Origin: Mermis nigrescens
Lineage: Eukaryota > Nematoda > Enoplea > Mermithida > Mermithidae
Reading direction: 5' to 3'
Assembly (NCBI GenBank): GCA_036768485.1
Contig: JAVLUZ010000822.1
Coordinates: forward strand, 177,300 to 241,299
DNA: 64,000 bases
In this document: positions 11,601-20,094 of the stretch, piece by piece
Layout: each line of letters opens with the position of its first letter
How positions within the stretch are numbered: position 1 is the first letter of the stretch
Position numbers and translations under genes: made by a program
Notes under the pieces: model-generated
Databases searched by the model: none
What the model was told of the DNA's origin: nothing
Seen by the model: only the letters and a program-made list of their open reading frames with translations

Positions 11601-14600
11601 TTTTCTATTGGAAAAGGAGCAAATTTTGTGCAAGAATCGACCGAACACGTCGCTTAAGCACAGGGCATCGAGAAAGTCAGTAAATGTCTTTAATAAGCAT
11701 TACTCTGGCGCAATGCACCTTAAAAAATCTAAAATTCTGATAAAAATGACTAAAACCTTCAGAAATATTCTTCTATCCCTTATTGCGCCCAAATTTTTTG
11801 ACGAAAATGGGGAGGGCGCGGCTGTCCTCCGCCGTCCCCTCCTCCTCCCTAAATCCACCCTTGCTTACTTTTCATTTTAAAGTACTCATTATTAGGCTTT
11901 TTTTGCACTACTCCCATTTGTACGCATATAAACGGGATAGGGAATCCCCCATTCAAAGTTGGACGTCCCCCACCATCCCTCGTCAAGCCAAAAATTTGTG
12001 ACCCCCCATTATTGAAAGACGTAAAATTTTTTGGCAGTTTTTTTGACGTTTTTGGTCTAAAATTGGAGGTCATTTACTCCCCCCCCAAAATTAACCGAGA
12101 ATCCCAACCCAAATTTTCCAGCCGTTACATTTATAACTAGACGCGACGGTGTTTGAGTTGAATGAAAAGTCATTCATTTTCTGCTCAGTAGTTTAAGGTG
12201 TTATCACCATAGGTGGGCAGCACCGAAATTCTGGAGGGGGGGTGAAAAATTTTCAAAGGTCAAAAAATGGTGTTAAAAGTGGTCGTATGGCGAAAAAAAC
12301 ACCATTTTTCGATGTTTCTCATCAAGCACTATACAATGGCATCAAAAAATTGCTAAAAAAGCAAAAAAAAAATTTCTGGGGGGGGGGGTATTTCAACTTC
12401 TGGGGGGTGCATACCCCCAAACCCCCACGCCCATATGTGGTTATCACACCTTGAATGCTCAGAAATTATTGTTTAATTTACTCATCGATTGCACGGTCGA
12501 AGAATGAAAGACAGTAGCTTTTTGAACTTCTTCAACGCGAATAGCGCTTTTTTTGGTCGCCCTTGAGGAATTTTTTTAAAAATATTTCACGTATGTCGCG
12601 AAGCGCCGAAAATTAGAAGATTTTATCAATAAAATAGGATTTGATTTTAATCACAGTAGATTTTCATAATTTGTGATTTTTAATATAAATTTTTGATTCG
12701 TATATGTTTGAATAAATTTTAAAAAATTTTGCTATAGCGCAACGAACCGCTTGCGGCTGACCAAAATTTCTGATGGGGTTCAAGGAAGAACATTTTTATC
12801 TATCTAAGGCAACTTATATTAAAATTCCATGTTCATATTTACCCAAGTTGTGATGTAAATACTCTAAAAGCTAGGATTTTTACACCCCGACCCTCCCCTC
12901 ATAGTTTTTGTCACAAACTTGCATTTTAGCCCTTTAGGAGTTTCTCAACGTGGCTAACAAATCTAGTTTAAACCGTCGCATGATCCGTTTATGCAATTTA
13001 AAGTTGTCTAATTTTACGCGGTACTGTACGTTTCAATTTATTTTCAAATATAAAAGATGAATATTTAAAAAAATTTCAAATTTTCAAAAATGCAAAATTA
13101 TACTATATTGTTCGCGCTTACAGGAATTAGAGCCAGAATTTAAAGCGACTGGTTCAGCGGTTTCAGAAGACATTTTATTGTTGAGAGCATCGGTTGAGCC
13201 AGTTGAACATGTTAATCCTGAATCTTCAAACTTTGCTGGTATCGTTATTACTCAAAGACCTACCGTGAGACTTAAGGAACAAGAAATTATTTACGCGTTG
13301 GCTACAAAGGACTACGTCAATAATTGCTTAGAAGGTTCTATTTTTTTCGGTGTGGGATCTAGGGATGTTCCGGTTCCAGGTTTTTCGAAAAAACGGTTCC
13401 GGTTCTTTTAAAACAAGAATTTCGGTTCCGGTTTCGGTTCCGGTCCTTGCGTAAGTTGGAACCGTCGCTTCCGGTTCCGGTTCTTCAACTAGAGAACCGT
13501 CGGTTCCGGTTCTCGGTTCCTGTGTTAAAGTATGTACGCTCTTCATAGCCTGACTTCACCGGAAGATATGACGATGTAATCGAAAGATAAATTATTCATC
13601 CGGCGCGTAGCGCCGGATCATTTCGATGCGAAGCGCCCTTGATATCTGCGAATTTTAGACCTTTTTTGTAATTTTTGTCTCTCCAAAAATCTTGGACTCC
13701 CAGAATTTTCTTGCTGCCCACGTATGCTTCTAACACATTTATACTTTTTGCCGTTTTTGGGCATATCTCGGCAAATTTCCGATATTCTTAGACATCGAAA
13801 TCTTTGCGAATGCAAAAAAACCATGGCGCGAAGCGCCGAAAATTTGTGAGATTAAGACGGATAAACGTCTAGAAGCATGATTTACAGCTTGATTTACTGT
13901 ATTTATAGCATTTGATGCGAAACATCGAATTTGGTCAAAAACAAGATCGTAAAATACTAAGGCAGCGTCTAAATTTTAGGAGAGTCCAAAATTTTTAAAA
14001 TTTCGAAAAGTTCCGAAAATTTGATGTTAGGGGCAAAAAAACATAATTTTTCGACGTGTCTCGGCACGAATTACGTCGCTTTCGTCGTCGATCAACTACG
14101 ATCTACGCAAGTGTGCCTGTCCCAACTTCAATATCTACAGTTGGATCAAACGACGTACAACCTCTCCGCACATGGAGAAATCCATCGATCGATTTGGGTT
14201 TTTATATGCGGAGCAGCACTTACCAGCCATGCTGCTCCGTTTACTGCTACTACGTGCTGGTGTCGAATCAAATCCAGGACCTACTCATGTGAACCGCTTT
14301 CCCTGCGGCTCTTGTGGAAAGAATGCTTATTATAGCTCTGTTTATTGCTCCAATTGCAACTTGTGGATTCACAGCAATATAAGCTGTAGTGGTCTGAGGA
14401 ACATTCGCGACTACAATAAGAACAACTACTGCTGCCCTAAGTGTGTAATAATACCTCAACCTAACCAAAAACGTCCACTGAATATTTTGCAATTTAATAT
14501 CAATGGCATCAAAAACAAACTCTCCGAGCTAATGGACTTTCTCAATAAGCATGATATTGCCATCGCACTGCTTCAAGAAACCAAACTCTCCGCAAAAACG

Positions 14601-17600
14601 AAGGATCCTAAAACATATGGTTATCGTCTGATTCGTTTTGATCGCAACTCCACTACGATTGGTGGCGGCTTAGCGTTTCTAATACGAGAAGATGTTCTCA
14701 CCAAAAGCGTTGAGCTACCTACTTCTTGTAAAGACAACGTTATGGAATGTGCCGCCATTTCACTTACTTTTCCTGCTGGTGTTTTCACCTTAGTCAACAT
14801 CTATATCCCGCCTACATCCAGCTGCCCTACCGGATACAGTCCGCCACTTACAGATATTTTCAACAAGGATAACATCATTATATTGGGCGATTTCAACGCC
14901 CATCACAACCTATGGCACTCGACGATCAATGACAACCGTGGCAATATAATTGCTGATCTAATTGATCAATCCGACCTGCTCCCTTTAAATGAAAAATGCG
15001 TTACTCGTCTCCCATCAACAAACGTACAGCGTCCAACGTCTCCGGACATTTCGCTTGCATCTTCTAATCTAGCATCATCCTTACAATGGAGCACAGAAAT
15101 TACCCTCGCATCAGACCATCTACCAATTTTGGTCAAAATCGACTTCTCCATGGAGTATGTTACATCGGCTAAAAGAACATATGTAAACTTCAGCAAGGCT
15201 GATTGGAAACTTTTCGCGGACATTACTGAGCAAATTCTCCTGTCATCGCGACTTAATGCTCATTCGTCTGTCCATGAAAGAGAACTTACACTCCGACGTG
15301 CGATAATCGCTGCTGCTAAGAAGTCGATACCTTATGGTCGTCGTAAACTTTACAACCCATCTTTATCAGACCATATTCAGGGACTCATTAAAGAACGTGA
15401 CTCGATCAGAGCAGTTAATCCATCCTCTGCTAGAATTGCTATTATAAACGAAATTATTGTCAAAGAATGTGATCAAGAAAAAATGCGAAAATGGCACGAT
15501 TTTGTCACCTCGCTAGACCATCGCTCATCTAACGTAAAACATCTTTGGGCAACGGTAAAATCATTGGATGGGAAAAGTCGAGCAATTGACAATGTACCTA
15601 TTCGTTTTGATAGTGGTGAAGAAACTAATAATCGAAAAATCGCCACAAAGCTCTTAAAACAATTTACGGCAGTTCGACAACATTCTTCTTCTACCACTAC
15701 ACGCCGTATCATCCGTCATGTACATAGCAAACAATTACAACAAGTGCTCTTCACCATCAACGAGGTGAAATTAGCTATCACCTCAGCCAAAAACTCAAGA
15801 GCTTTTGGTCCAGATGGCATTGCCATGCCATTCTTGAAGCATTTGGGCCCCTGTGGCCTCCAAACGTTGACTGACTTATTGAACCTATCTGCATCAACGG
15901 CTACTTTACCTGTTATTTGGAAACGCTCCACCATCATCGCACTTCCCAAACCAGGCAAAGAACCAAACACAGCCTCCTCTTACCGCCCCATCTCAATCCT
16001 ATGCCCAGCAGCAAAGATTATGGAACGCTTATTGCTTCCAATAATCGTAGAACACCTTCCACCTGCGGCTCATCAGCATGGTTTCCGACCACGTCACTCA
16101 ACTACATCTGCCCTGCTTAACTTGTCCACAGCAATATGCCAAGGATTCAACTGCCCTAAACCAGCTAAGAGAACTATTGCTATAGCCCTAGACCTCAGTA
16201 AAGCATTTGACTCAGTTGACCACACGACGTTAATCAAGATCTTGGCGGACTCCACGATGCCTGGTTGGACTTGTCGCTGGCTGGTGGCATATTTGCGCGG
16301 AAGAGAAGCCAAATGTCAGTTTAGAAACTCATCGTCAAGTTATGCCATCACCAGAATGGGTGTGCCTCAAGGTTCAGTGATCTCACCAGCTCTTTTTAAT
16401 GCTTACATTCGTGAGCTTCCATTGCCACCACCACACATTCATATCGTATCATACGCTGACGACATTACCATCTTCACCAGCGACTCGAATGTGAAAGCAA
16501 TGGAAACAAACATGAACAACTATCTGACAGACATTTCCTCATTTTTTCAGCAGCGCCACCTCACAATCTCGACGGAAAAATCTACTTGTACGTTGTTTAC
16601 TCCCGAGACACGCCAACACTCGCTGGAACTAAACATTTTTATTAATAATGCTCGACTTCAAACCGTTAAGAACCCTAAAATTCTTGGGGTTCTCTTCGAC
16701 CCAAGTCTTTGTTTCAAACAACATGTTGAAGCTCTGAAATCTCGTATTCAGAAACGAAACAACATCATCAAAGCTTTAGCTGGCCGATCATGGGGCTCTA
16801 ACAAAGAAACATTGCTCCTCACTTATAAGGCGATCTGTAGATCGGTTCTTAATTATGCGGCACCAGTTTGGACTCCAACACTAACATCCTCAAATCTTGC
16901 CAAACTCCAAATCTGCCAGAACACCGCACTTAGAACTATTACTGGCTGCCTTCAAATGTCGCCAATTGACCATCTACACAGCGAAACACGTATGCTGACG
17001 GTCCAAGTCCACAATCGACTTTTGACAGACCAATTTTATGCATCTTGCCTCCACAACCAACATCCGTGCAGGCAACTTTTTGGTTGTCCTGGACCACCTA
17101 CACGGCGGCAACGGAACTTTCGGCTGAAAAACACTCTTAAAATGTATTCGGACGACAGAGTCAAACGGCACCTCACAACTTTACCCTCAACAGCTTCACT
17201 GCAACAACAACTGCAAAAGCTCCATCAGAATGCTATCCAGGCCTGTCGCCTTCGTTTCATTCAACGCAACCCACTAATAAACCGACGTCCTCCCAATATA
17301 TCCCCACAAGAGAAATTGCTACCTCGCCAAACAAGATCCACCTTAGCCCAACTTAGATGTGGCTACAGTTACATGCTGGCGTCCACGCGCAGCAAACTCG
17401 ACTCCAGCGGCCTCACACCTGACACCTGCCCACGTTGTTTGGCGGCAACAGAAGATACACGACACCTCTTCAACTGTCCATCCCGACCAACACAAGCTCG
17501 TGTCAGTGACTTATGGAAAGGGCCACAATTAGTAGTGGCCTCTCTAGACCTTTGATCGATCGATGGATGACAACATGTGACGGCAATTAATGGCGAAAAA

Positions 17601-20081
17601 GCAGAACGACTGTTATCTTCAAAATATAATCTACCCGGAATAATACTAAGTTTTAGTCTGTAAACTTTTGGGTTATAAAAGATTGAATTGCTGCTTCATG
17701 TCTTCACTACATTTTATTGAGTTCGATTTTTAACTCTAATTTTAAAAAAACCGAGAACCGACTCCAAAAAAGATCGGTTCCGGTTCCGGTTCATAGAAAA
17801 TCAAAAAATCGGTTCCGGTTCCGGTTCCGAAAAATGGTCGGTTCCAGCCGGTTCCGGTTCCGCTTAACCGGCACATCCCTAGTGGGATCCACGGTTTTTT
17901 GTATTCGGCAAAGATTTTTCCCGATGTACAAAGACTTTTCGGGACCGTCTTTGTACATGTATTAAGGTTTTTGGGAAGGAAAAAAAGTGTTAAAAAGGTG
18001 GAAAATTCCAATAAATTTTCGGCGCTTCGCTCCGGAATAAGTAATTGTTTGTCCCATATATCTTTAAAATGGCAGAATTTGCATTAAGAATGGACAAATG
18101 TCAAATTTTTTGACACTTCGCTCCGTTTTGAGACAATTTTTAGTAATTTTTGGCGTCAGAAACCCAGATATTAGTTAAAATACACTACCAACGATCGAAA
18201 ACCCTGTTTTACCACATTAAAATCGCTCCTGTACTATATTATAGTACACAAAAATTTGCATGTACAAAAGATACAACGACTTTTGGGGACTATCTTTGTG
18301 CATATGCAAACGGACCTTGTACAAAAAAACACTGCCTGGGCGTGGGGGTTTGGGGGTATGCACCCCCAGAAACCAAAATACCCCAGAATTGAATTTTGGA
18401 ACATTTTTTAGTTTTTTTCACAATTTGCTGATGCCAATGGATAGTACTCGATGAGAAACGTTGAAAAGTGGTGTTTTTTCGCCATACCACTATTTTCAAG
18501 GCCATTTTTTGACCTTTGAAAAAATCTTGCAACCCCCCTCCCCCTCCTCAGAACTTTGATGGCGCCCACCTATGCTGCTTACTATCCGGCTACATCTTCC
18601 AATTTTCTAGCATACGAAATTAGCAAAAGTAGGCAAAGATCGATCAATCCCTCGTCCATGTTTCCCTTTGAATCTGTCGCAAGCAGTTCGACTAGAATGG
18701 CGCTAAGACAAAATCCATTTGATCAGAACCCATTGAATCAAGGTTTCACGCAGATCGTTGATTCTCACAGGGACTTCGTCACCTACGAGCATTCCTCGCT
18801 TAAACAAGAAGCAACTTCATCATTGGTTCGAGTAATAAGCGACACTGATTTGAGGCATTTTTTTTAAAAAGGCCGATAAACTACATGATGATTTTGCGTG
18901 ATAATTTTTTGAGTCAGAGGGATAATTTTACTATTTAAACCTGTCGTATTTGCACACATGAAGTGCGAAAAATTCCGGTAAGTTCGAAATTTTTCAAAGG
19001 TCAAAAAGCGCCCAGAAATTGATGGCAGGGCAGGAAAACACAATTTTTCGACGTTTCTCTTCGAGTTCTTTCCATAGGCATCAAAAATCGCGAAAAAAAA
19101 CAACAAAAAAACTCGTTGTCTTTTCATTTTCGGAATCCACACTCACAGCGTGGCCGATCTGGGGGGTCAGCGGAGCGGGTCTGGGGGGGGTCAAGAAGTG
19201 AGCTTTTTTGGACTAAATTGCCTCAAAAAGTGGTATGAGCACTAAAATAGGGTTAACACTACGTTACTATACCGTTTCTGGTCAATTTTAAGCATTTTTG
19301 AACAAAATTTTCAATTTACATCCGTTTTTGTCTTCATTTTGCCTCATTTTCCATAGAAGATTTTCGATTTGTCTATTATAAGGACCTCCCCCCGAGAAAC
19401 TAAAATACCCCCAGAAATCAAAATTCCCCCAGAATTCAATTTTTGAAAATTTTTCTCGTTTTTTTCGCAATTTTTTGATGCCAATGAATTGTGCTTGATG
19501 AGAAACGTCGAAAAATGGTGTTTTTCACGCCATACCACCATTTTTAAGGCCATTTTTTGACCTTTGAAAAACCTTGCACCCCACCTCCCAGAATTTTTTT
19601 GCTGCCCACGTATGGTCTAGGCCCCTCACATGTATGTCCGCTCCTAAATCCCGTCTGTGCTTTTATCAATTTTCTGAAACGGTAAATAATACATTTTTGG
19701 CGCTTATTGATTGCTTTCCTCTCTATTGTATGGTGATTTGTTGTTTAGCTTTATTCTCTTCATTAATCTTTGCCTCATTTGCATGAAAAATGAGTAACTA
19801 AAAAAAGCTAGTTTTCCCTCAAAAAAATGCGAAAAATGTGCAAATTAAATGCTTAATTTTTGTAGGATTTCGAAGCCGGTTTGTCGGCTTGGTCTGATAT
19901 AGTGACCTCGCTACCTCGTCTTATCATTGCTTCGTCCGACGACCGTCATTTTAAGCTCTTGTTGCCATTAATTTATCATCCATTCAATCAAGCGGCCGCT
20001 AGTTCAAACTCCAAATCGATCAGATTATTGTTAGCTGATCTTCTGCATCGGCTCTCCGAAGCTTATCAGTTCTTTGACTAA
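1896..20081 (+). CDS. ARFGEF3: ARF guanine-nucleotide exchange factor, BIG family (ARFGEF3/BIG3-like), C-terminal two-thirds, 10 exons
   Basis: The join 1896-2084, 3039-3268, 3521-3628, 6194-6324, 8414-8586, 9226-9480, 10373-11022, 13124-13334, 18611-18831, 19866-20081 is in phase throughout and gives 793 codons plus TAA; the 5' part lies outside the window. BIG proteins are large peripheral Golgi/endosomal ARF exchange factors with HEAT-like HDS repeats after the Sec7 domain, and the visible part is this helical region. Telling stretches are LLLPMLQRWLRR, NFKQCIGLTVD, RRDSNPEEAARLRALAQQVF, FDSRPGLKFLIQKV and NLYKQ, and the last exon (SAWSDIV...SSDDRHFK...PLIYHPF) resembles the BIG C-terminal repeat. 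The linked RRD...LAQQVF and SRPGLKFLIQK blocks point to ARFGEF3 rather than ARFGEF1/2. Membership of the family is firm; the paralog is inferred. The acidic/serine exon at 10373-11022 and the donor of exon 6 are the least certain parts. Confidence 0.82.
3039..3268 (+). CDS. ARFGEF3: ARF-GEF exon 2 in window
   Basis: The acceptor is CTTTTTAG and the donor GTGAGC, a strong site. Two bases plus 76 codons end in phase 0. The GT start completes a Gly codon with the final G of the previous exon. The peptide (LLLMQTFDLLTDCV, ARLGCSSLRHIVDCL, LHPLRLLMSCFE) is amphipathic helix pairs, like the HDS3 repeat of BIG proteins. Confidence 0.85.
3521..3628 (+). CDS. ARFGEF3: ARF-GEF exon 3 in window
   Basis: This is a 36-codon phase-0 exon with acceptor TTTTTTAG and donor CAG/GTATGC. 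It encodes a GWLVQVAVRRDSN segment followed by EEAARLRALAQQ, which runs directly into VFLADTQ of the next exon. A GGATTCGAATCC palindrome inside it is coding sequence, not a tRNA arm. Confidence 0.85.
3636..4170. mobile_element. Two decayed family B copies in ARF-GEF intron
   Basis: Approximately 3636-3824 and 3925-4170 carry the family B signature: a G-run or C-run beside GATCxCCCA-like ends, a GGCCAAAAATTGAAGGTCAT-like core, and a terminus near GTTACATATGTATG or CGCATGTATG. Terminal duplications are no longer recognisable. The first copy begins just 7 bp past the exon 3 donor. Confidence 0.45.
4171..5319. other. ARF-GEF intron sequence, nothing recognised
   Basis: AT-rich sequence with T excess on the + strand. 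Short open frames here have no splice signals or protein-like composition. No repeat family was recognised. Confidence 0.5.
5320..5641. mobile_element. MITE with 14-bp perfect terminal repeat (GGCGCC type)
   Basis: GACGTTTTGGCGCC at 5320-5333 is exactly inverted at 5628-5641. The left end carries a second tandem GTTTTGGCGCC unit. The 322-bp AT-rich interior has no ORF. I could not define a target duplication, so the superfamily is open. Confidence 0.6.
6194..6324 (+). CDS. ARFGEF3: ARF-GEF exon 4 in window
   Basis: The acceptor is ACTTTTAG and the donor AG/GTAAGT, a consensus site. 43 codons plus two bases end in phase 2. The peptide starts VFLADTQKYEQ and contains YRSVVFLLKSADS. It follows the LRALAQQ of the previous exon as in BIG3-like proteins. 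Confidence 0.85.
6325..8413. other. ARF-GEF intron 4, no element resolved
   Basis: T-rich intron. The stretch around 7440-7530 (GGGGTCTACCCCGG-like with C-rich flanks) looks repeat-derived, but I find no second copy or termini in the window. No coding signal. Confidence 0.4.
8414..8586 (+). CDS. ARFGEF3: ARF-GEF exon 5 in window
   Basis: The acceptor is TTTTACACAG and the donor G/GTAAAA. The exon completes the AG-split Arg codon and ends in phase 1. The peptide LPFRRLVISLLAHQLYLQLVG matches the hydrophobic helix pair before the last HDS block of BIG proteins. A short cysteine/serine stretch follows. Confidence 0.85.
8644..8693. repeat. (TAA)n microsatellite
   Basis: About 17 uninterrupted TAA units, 55 bp past the exon 5 donor. 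Confidence 0.95.
9226..9480 (+). CDS. ARFGEF3: ARF-GEF exon 6 in window (3' end uncertain)
   Basis: The acceptor ATTTTTAG gives phase 1 and completes a Gly codon. The peptide CLKFLDTE...LLSCLDASFLVAQHFDSRPGL then KFLIQKVFSSPVSSNLYKQL is the strongest family match in the gene. The frame stays open to a TAA ending at 9515. The only exits in the right phase are a GC donor (AAAG/GCAAAT at 9481) or a poor GT donor (TTCT/GTGCTT at 9496). The end given uses the GC donor and is a choice, not a certainty. Confidence 0.7.
9516..10372. other. ARF-GEF intron 6, nothing recognised
   Basis: Strongly T-rich + strand with TATTT-type simple sequence. No ORF, repeat copy or inverted termini seen. Confidence 0.5.
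10373..11022 (+). CDS. ARFGEF3: ARF-GEF exon 7: acidic hexapeptide array plus Ser-rich linker
   Basis: The acceptor is CTATCCCTTAAG and the donor ATA/GTAAGT, a perfect consensus; the exon joins in phase to exon 8. It opens with SDLKRIIDDESPIDF, then about eleven copies of a DDVITE-like unit (variants DDVVTK, DDVLSK, YDVITK), then a Ser/Thr/Ala-rich region. All repeat units are multiples of three bases and vary conservatively, which favours coding on this frame. The exon is much richer in G+C and CpG than its neighbours. BIG3 has a long non-conserved linker at this place, so low complexity is expected. A - strand frame ending with TAA near 10708 is also protein-like (GKRPRDDDDESSSES), so the strand is not beyond doubt. 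Confidence 0.6.
10474..10668. repeat. 18-bp tandem array, TGACGTCA palindrome core
   Basis: Eleven diverged units of about GATGACGTCATTACTGAA. Five keep an exact TGACGTCA, and others have TGACGTCG, TGACGTCT or TGACATCA. A further exact site lies near 10967. The octamer is the CRE/ATF-CREB consensus; here it lies within a likely coding exon. Confidence 0.9.
11023..12207. other. ARF-GEF intron 7, repeat-derived sequence
   Basis: Contains a fragment near 11300-11360 with the AGAAACGCCGAAGAACG core and GACGCGTATCCACC, seen also near 50009. A decayed family B copy lies at about 11921-12132 (GGGATAGGGAATCCCCC to GCCGTTACATTTATAAC). No exon seen. Confidence 0.5.
12208..12439 (+). mobile_element. 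Family A MITE, perfect 8-bp duplication
   Basis: The 232-bp copy runs from CATAGGTGGGCAGCACC to CACGCCCATATGTG. It is flanked by GTTATCAC on both sides (12200-12207 and 12440-12447). The interior holds the family core: GGTCAAAAAATGG, then CACCATTTTTCGATGTTTC, then CATCAAAAAATTGC. Confidence 0.85.
13124..13334 (+). CDS. ARFGEF3: ARF-GEF exon 8 in window
   Basis: The acceptor is GCTTACAG, phase 0; 70 codons plus one base. The donor GAAG/GTTCTA is weak, but the phase fits exon 9. The peptide starts ELEPEFKATGSAVSEDILLL and ends KDYVNNCLE. The adjoining 25 bp are all that remains of the intron 5' end before a hAT element. Confidence 0.75.
14040..17745 (+). mobile_element. Non-LTR retrotransposon (LINE, APE type)
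   Basis: Boundaries are approximate: the 5' end lies just upstream of the ORF and the 3' end at an A-run (TTTTAAAAAAA) before the right (GGTTCC)n arm. One long ORF fills it. No separate gag-like ORF1 is visible upstream, so the copy is 5' truncated or the element has one ORF. Confidence 0.75.
14172..17555 (+). CDS. LINE ORF2-type polyprotein: 2A-like leader, PHD finger, AP endonuclease, reverse transcriptase
   Basis: The 1127-aa ORF is intact. Residues 20-37 are a Leu-rich stretch ending AGVESNPGP, a 2A-like ribosome-skipping motif in which the usual Asp before V-E is Gly. Residues 45-91 hold a C4HC3 PHD-type finger (CGSC, CSNC, H67, C72, CPKC). The apurinic endonuclease follows: LNILQFNING, LLQETK (E136), GDFNAHH near 240, and SDHLP near 314. 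The reverse transcriptase has FGPDG, YRPIS, HGFRPRHST, DLSKAFDS, GVPQGS and the catalytic YADD at 761-764. A C-terminal CPRC...HLFNC knuckle sits at 1087-1103, and no RNase H is seen. The domain set fits the Jockey/CR1 group; it copies the element RNA by target-primed reverse transcription. The uninterrupted frame suggests a recent insertion. Confidence 0.93.
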   Translation: MEKSIDRFGFLYAEQHLPAMLLRLLLLRAGVESNPGPTHVNRFPCGSCGKNAYYSSVYCSNCNLWIHSNISCSGLRNIRDYNKNNYCCPKCVIIPQPNQKRPLNILQFNINGIKNKLSELMDFLNKHDIAIALLQETKLSAKTKDPKTYGYRLIRFDRNSTTIGGGLAFLIREDVLTKSVELPTSCKDNVMECAAISLTFPAGVFTLVNIYIPPTSSCPTGYSPPLTDIFNKDNIIILGDFNAHHNLWHSTINDNRGNIIADLIDQSDLLPLNEKCVTRLPSTNVQRPTSPDISLASSNLASSLQWSTEITLASDHLPILVKIDFSMEYVTSAKRTYVNFSKADWKLFADITEQILLSSRLNAHSSVHERELTLRRAIIAAAKKSIPYGRRKLYNPSLSDHIQGLIKERDSIRAVNPSSARIAIINEIIVKECDQEKMRKWHDFVTSLDHRSSNVKHLWATVKSLDGKSRAIDNVPIRFDSGEETNNRKIATKLLKQFTAVRQHSSSTTTRRIIRHVHSKQLQQVLFTINEVKLAITSAKNSRAFGPDGIAMPFLKHLGPCGLQTLTDLLNLSASTATLPVIWKRSTIIALPKPGKEPNTASSYRPISILCPAAKIMERLLLPIIVEHLPPAAHQHGFRPRHSTTSALLNLSTAICQGFNCPKPAKRTIAIALDLSKAFDSVDHTTLIKILADSTMPGWTCRWLVAYLRGREAKCQFRNSSSSYAITRMGVPQGSVISPALFNAYIRELPLPPPHIHIVSYADDITIFTSDSNVKAMETNMNNYLTDISSFFQQRHLTISTEKSTCTLFTPETRQHSLELNIFINNARLQTVKNPKILGVLFDPSLCFKQHVEALKSRIQKRNNIIKALAGRSWGSNKETLLLTYKAICRSVLNYAAPVWTPTLTSSNLAKLQICQNTALRTITGCLQMSPIDHLHSETRMLTVQVHNRLLTDQFYASCLHNQHPCRQLFGCPGPPTRRQRNFRLKNTLKMYSDDRVKRHLTTLPSTASLQQQLQKLHQNAIQACRLRFIQRNPLINRRPPNISPQEKLLPRQTRSTLAQLRCGYSYMLASTRSKLDSSGLTPDTCPRCLAATEDTRHLFNCPSRPTQARVSDLWKGPQLVVASLDL
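17890..18334. mobile_element. hAT-type MITE (family H), copy 1
   Basis: The 445-bp element runs from CACGGTTTTTTGTATTCGG to ACAAAAAAACACTG. It is close to the copies at 20609-21053 and 50195-50635, which have perfect duplications. It abuts the right duplication of the hAT element before it. Its right flank has been replaced by a family A copy, so no duplication is readable. It contains GGCGCTTCGCTCCGG near 18021. Confidence 0.7.
18335..18574 (-). mobile_element. Family A MITE, left end trimmed
   Basis: Starts CCTGGGCGTGGGGG (the initial CACA is missing) and ends GCGCCCACCTATG. It carries the reverse family core (GAGAAACGTTGAAAAGTGG). It lies 36 bp before the exon 9 start. Confidence 0.75.
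18611..18831 (+). CDS. ARFGEF3: ARF-GEF exon 9 in window
   Basis: The acceptor is CCAATTTTCTAG and the donor CGA/GTAATA. Two bases plus 73 codons end in phase 0. The peptide begins YEISKSRQRSINPSSMF and ends SSLKQEATSSLVR. If unspliced the frame would stop at 18867, but the next exon continues the BIG C-terminal repeat in phase. Confidence 0.72.
18970..19614. mobile_element. Repeat cluster: family A fragments and a family C copy
   Basis: About 18970-19110 is a + family A interior fragment. About 19148-19340 is family C (GGCCGATCTGGGGGGTCAGC, then CTAAATTGCCTCAAAAAG). About 19381-19614 is a - family A copy ending GCTGCCCACGTATG but lacking its left terminus. All of it lies in ARF-GEF intron 9. 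Confidence 0.65.
19866..20081 (+). CDS. ARFGEF3: ARF-GEF terminal coding exon
   Basis: The acceptor is TTTTTGTAG, phase 0; 71 codons and TAA. The peptide DFEAGLSAWSDIVTSLPRL, then SSDDRHFKLLLPLIYHPF, then a final amphipathic helix ending AYQFFD resembles the last HDS repeat at the C-terminus of BIG proteins, in composition and in position next to the stop. No clear AATAAA follows within a few hundred bases. Confidence 0.85.
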   Translation, partial: DFEAGLSAWSDIVTSLPRLIIASSDDRHFKLLLPLIYHPFNQAAASSNSKSIRLLLADLLHRLSEAYQFFD

Positions 20082-20094
20082 TCGACTAAACTTT

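Larger units (their letters stand above)
13360..17881. mobile_element. hAT-type element carrying (GGTTCC)n arms and a nested LINE
   Basis: The ends TAGGGATGTTCCGG and CCGGCACATCCCTA are inverted and are flanked by a perfect 8-bp duplication GTGGGATC (13352-13359 and 17882-17889). Both arms (13360-13530 and 17745-17881) are GGTTCC/GGAACC hexamer arrays; no transposase ORF exists between them. The middle is foreign: a family A terminal fragment at 13699-13727 and the LINE. Without these the element would be a short non-autonomous hAT of a few hundred bp. Confidence 0.8.

Noticed and set aside
14021..17171. Overlapping smaller frames on both strands across the LINE
   Set aside because: The 1127-codon frame has all endonuclease and reverse transcriptase motifs; the others show none.
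13328..18011. Glu-Pro or Gly-Thr repeat proteins (13328-13546 and 17742-18011, - strand; 17717-17965, + strand)
   Set aside because: They are translations of the (GGTTCC)n transposon arms, not genes.
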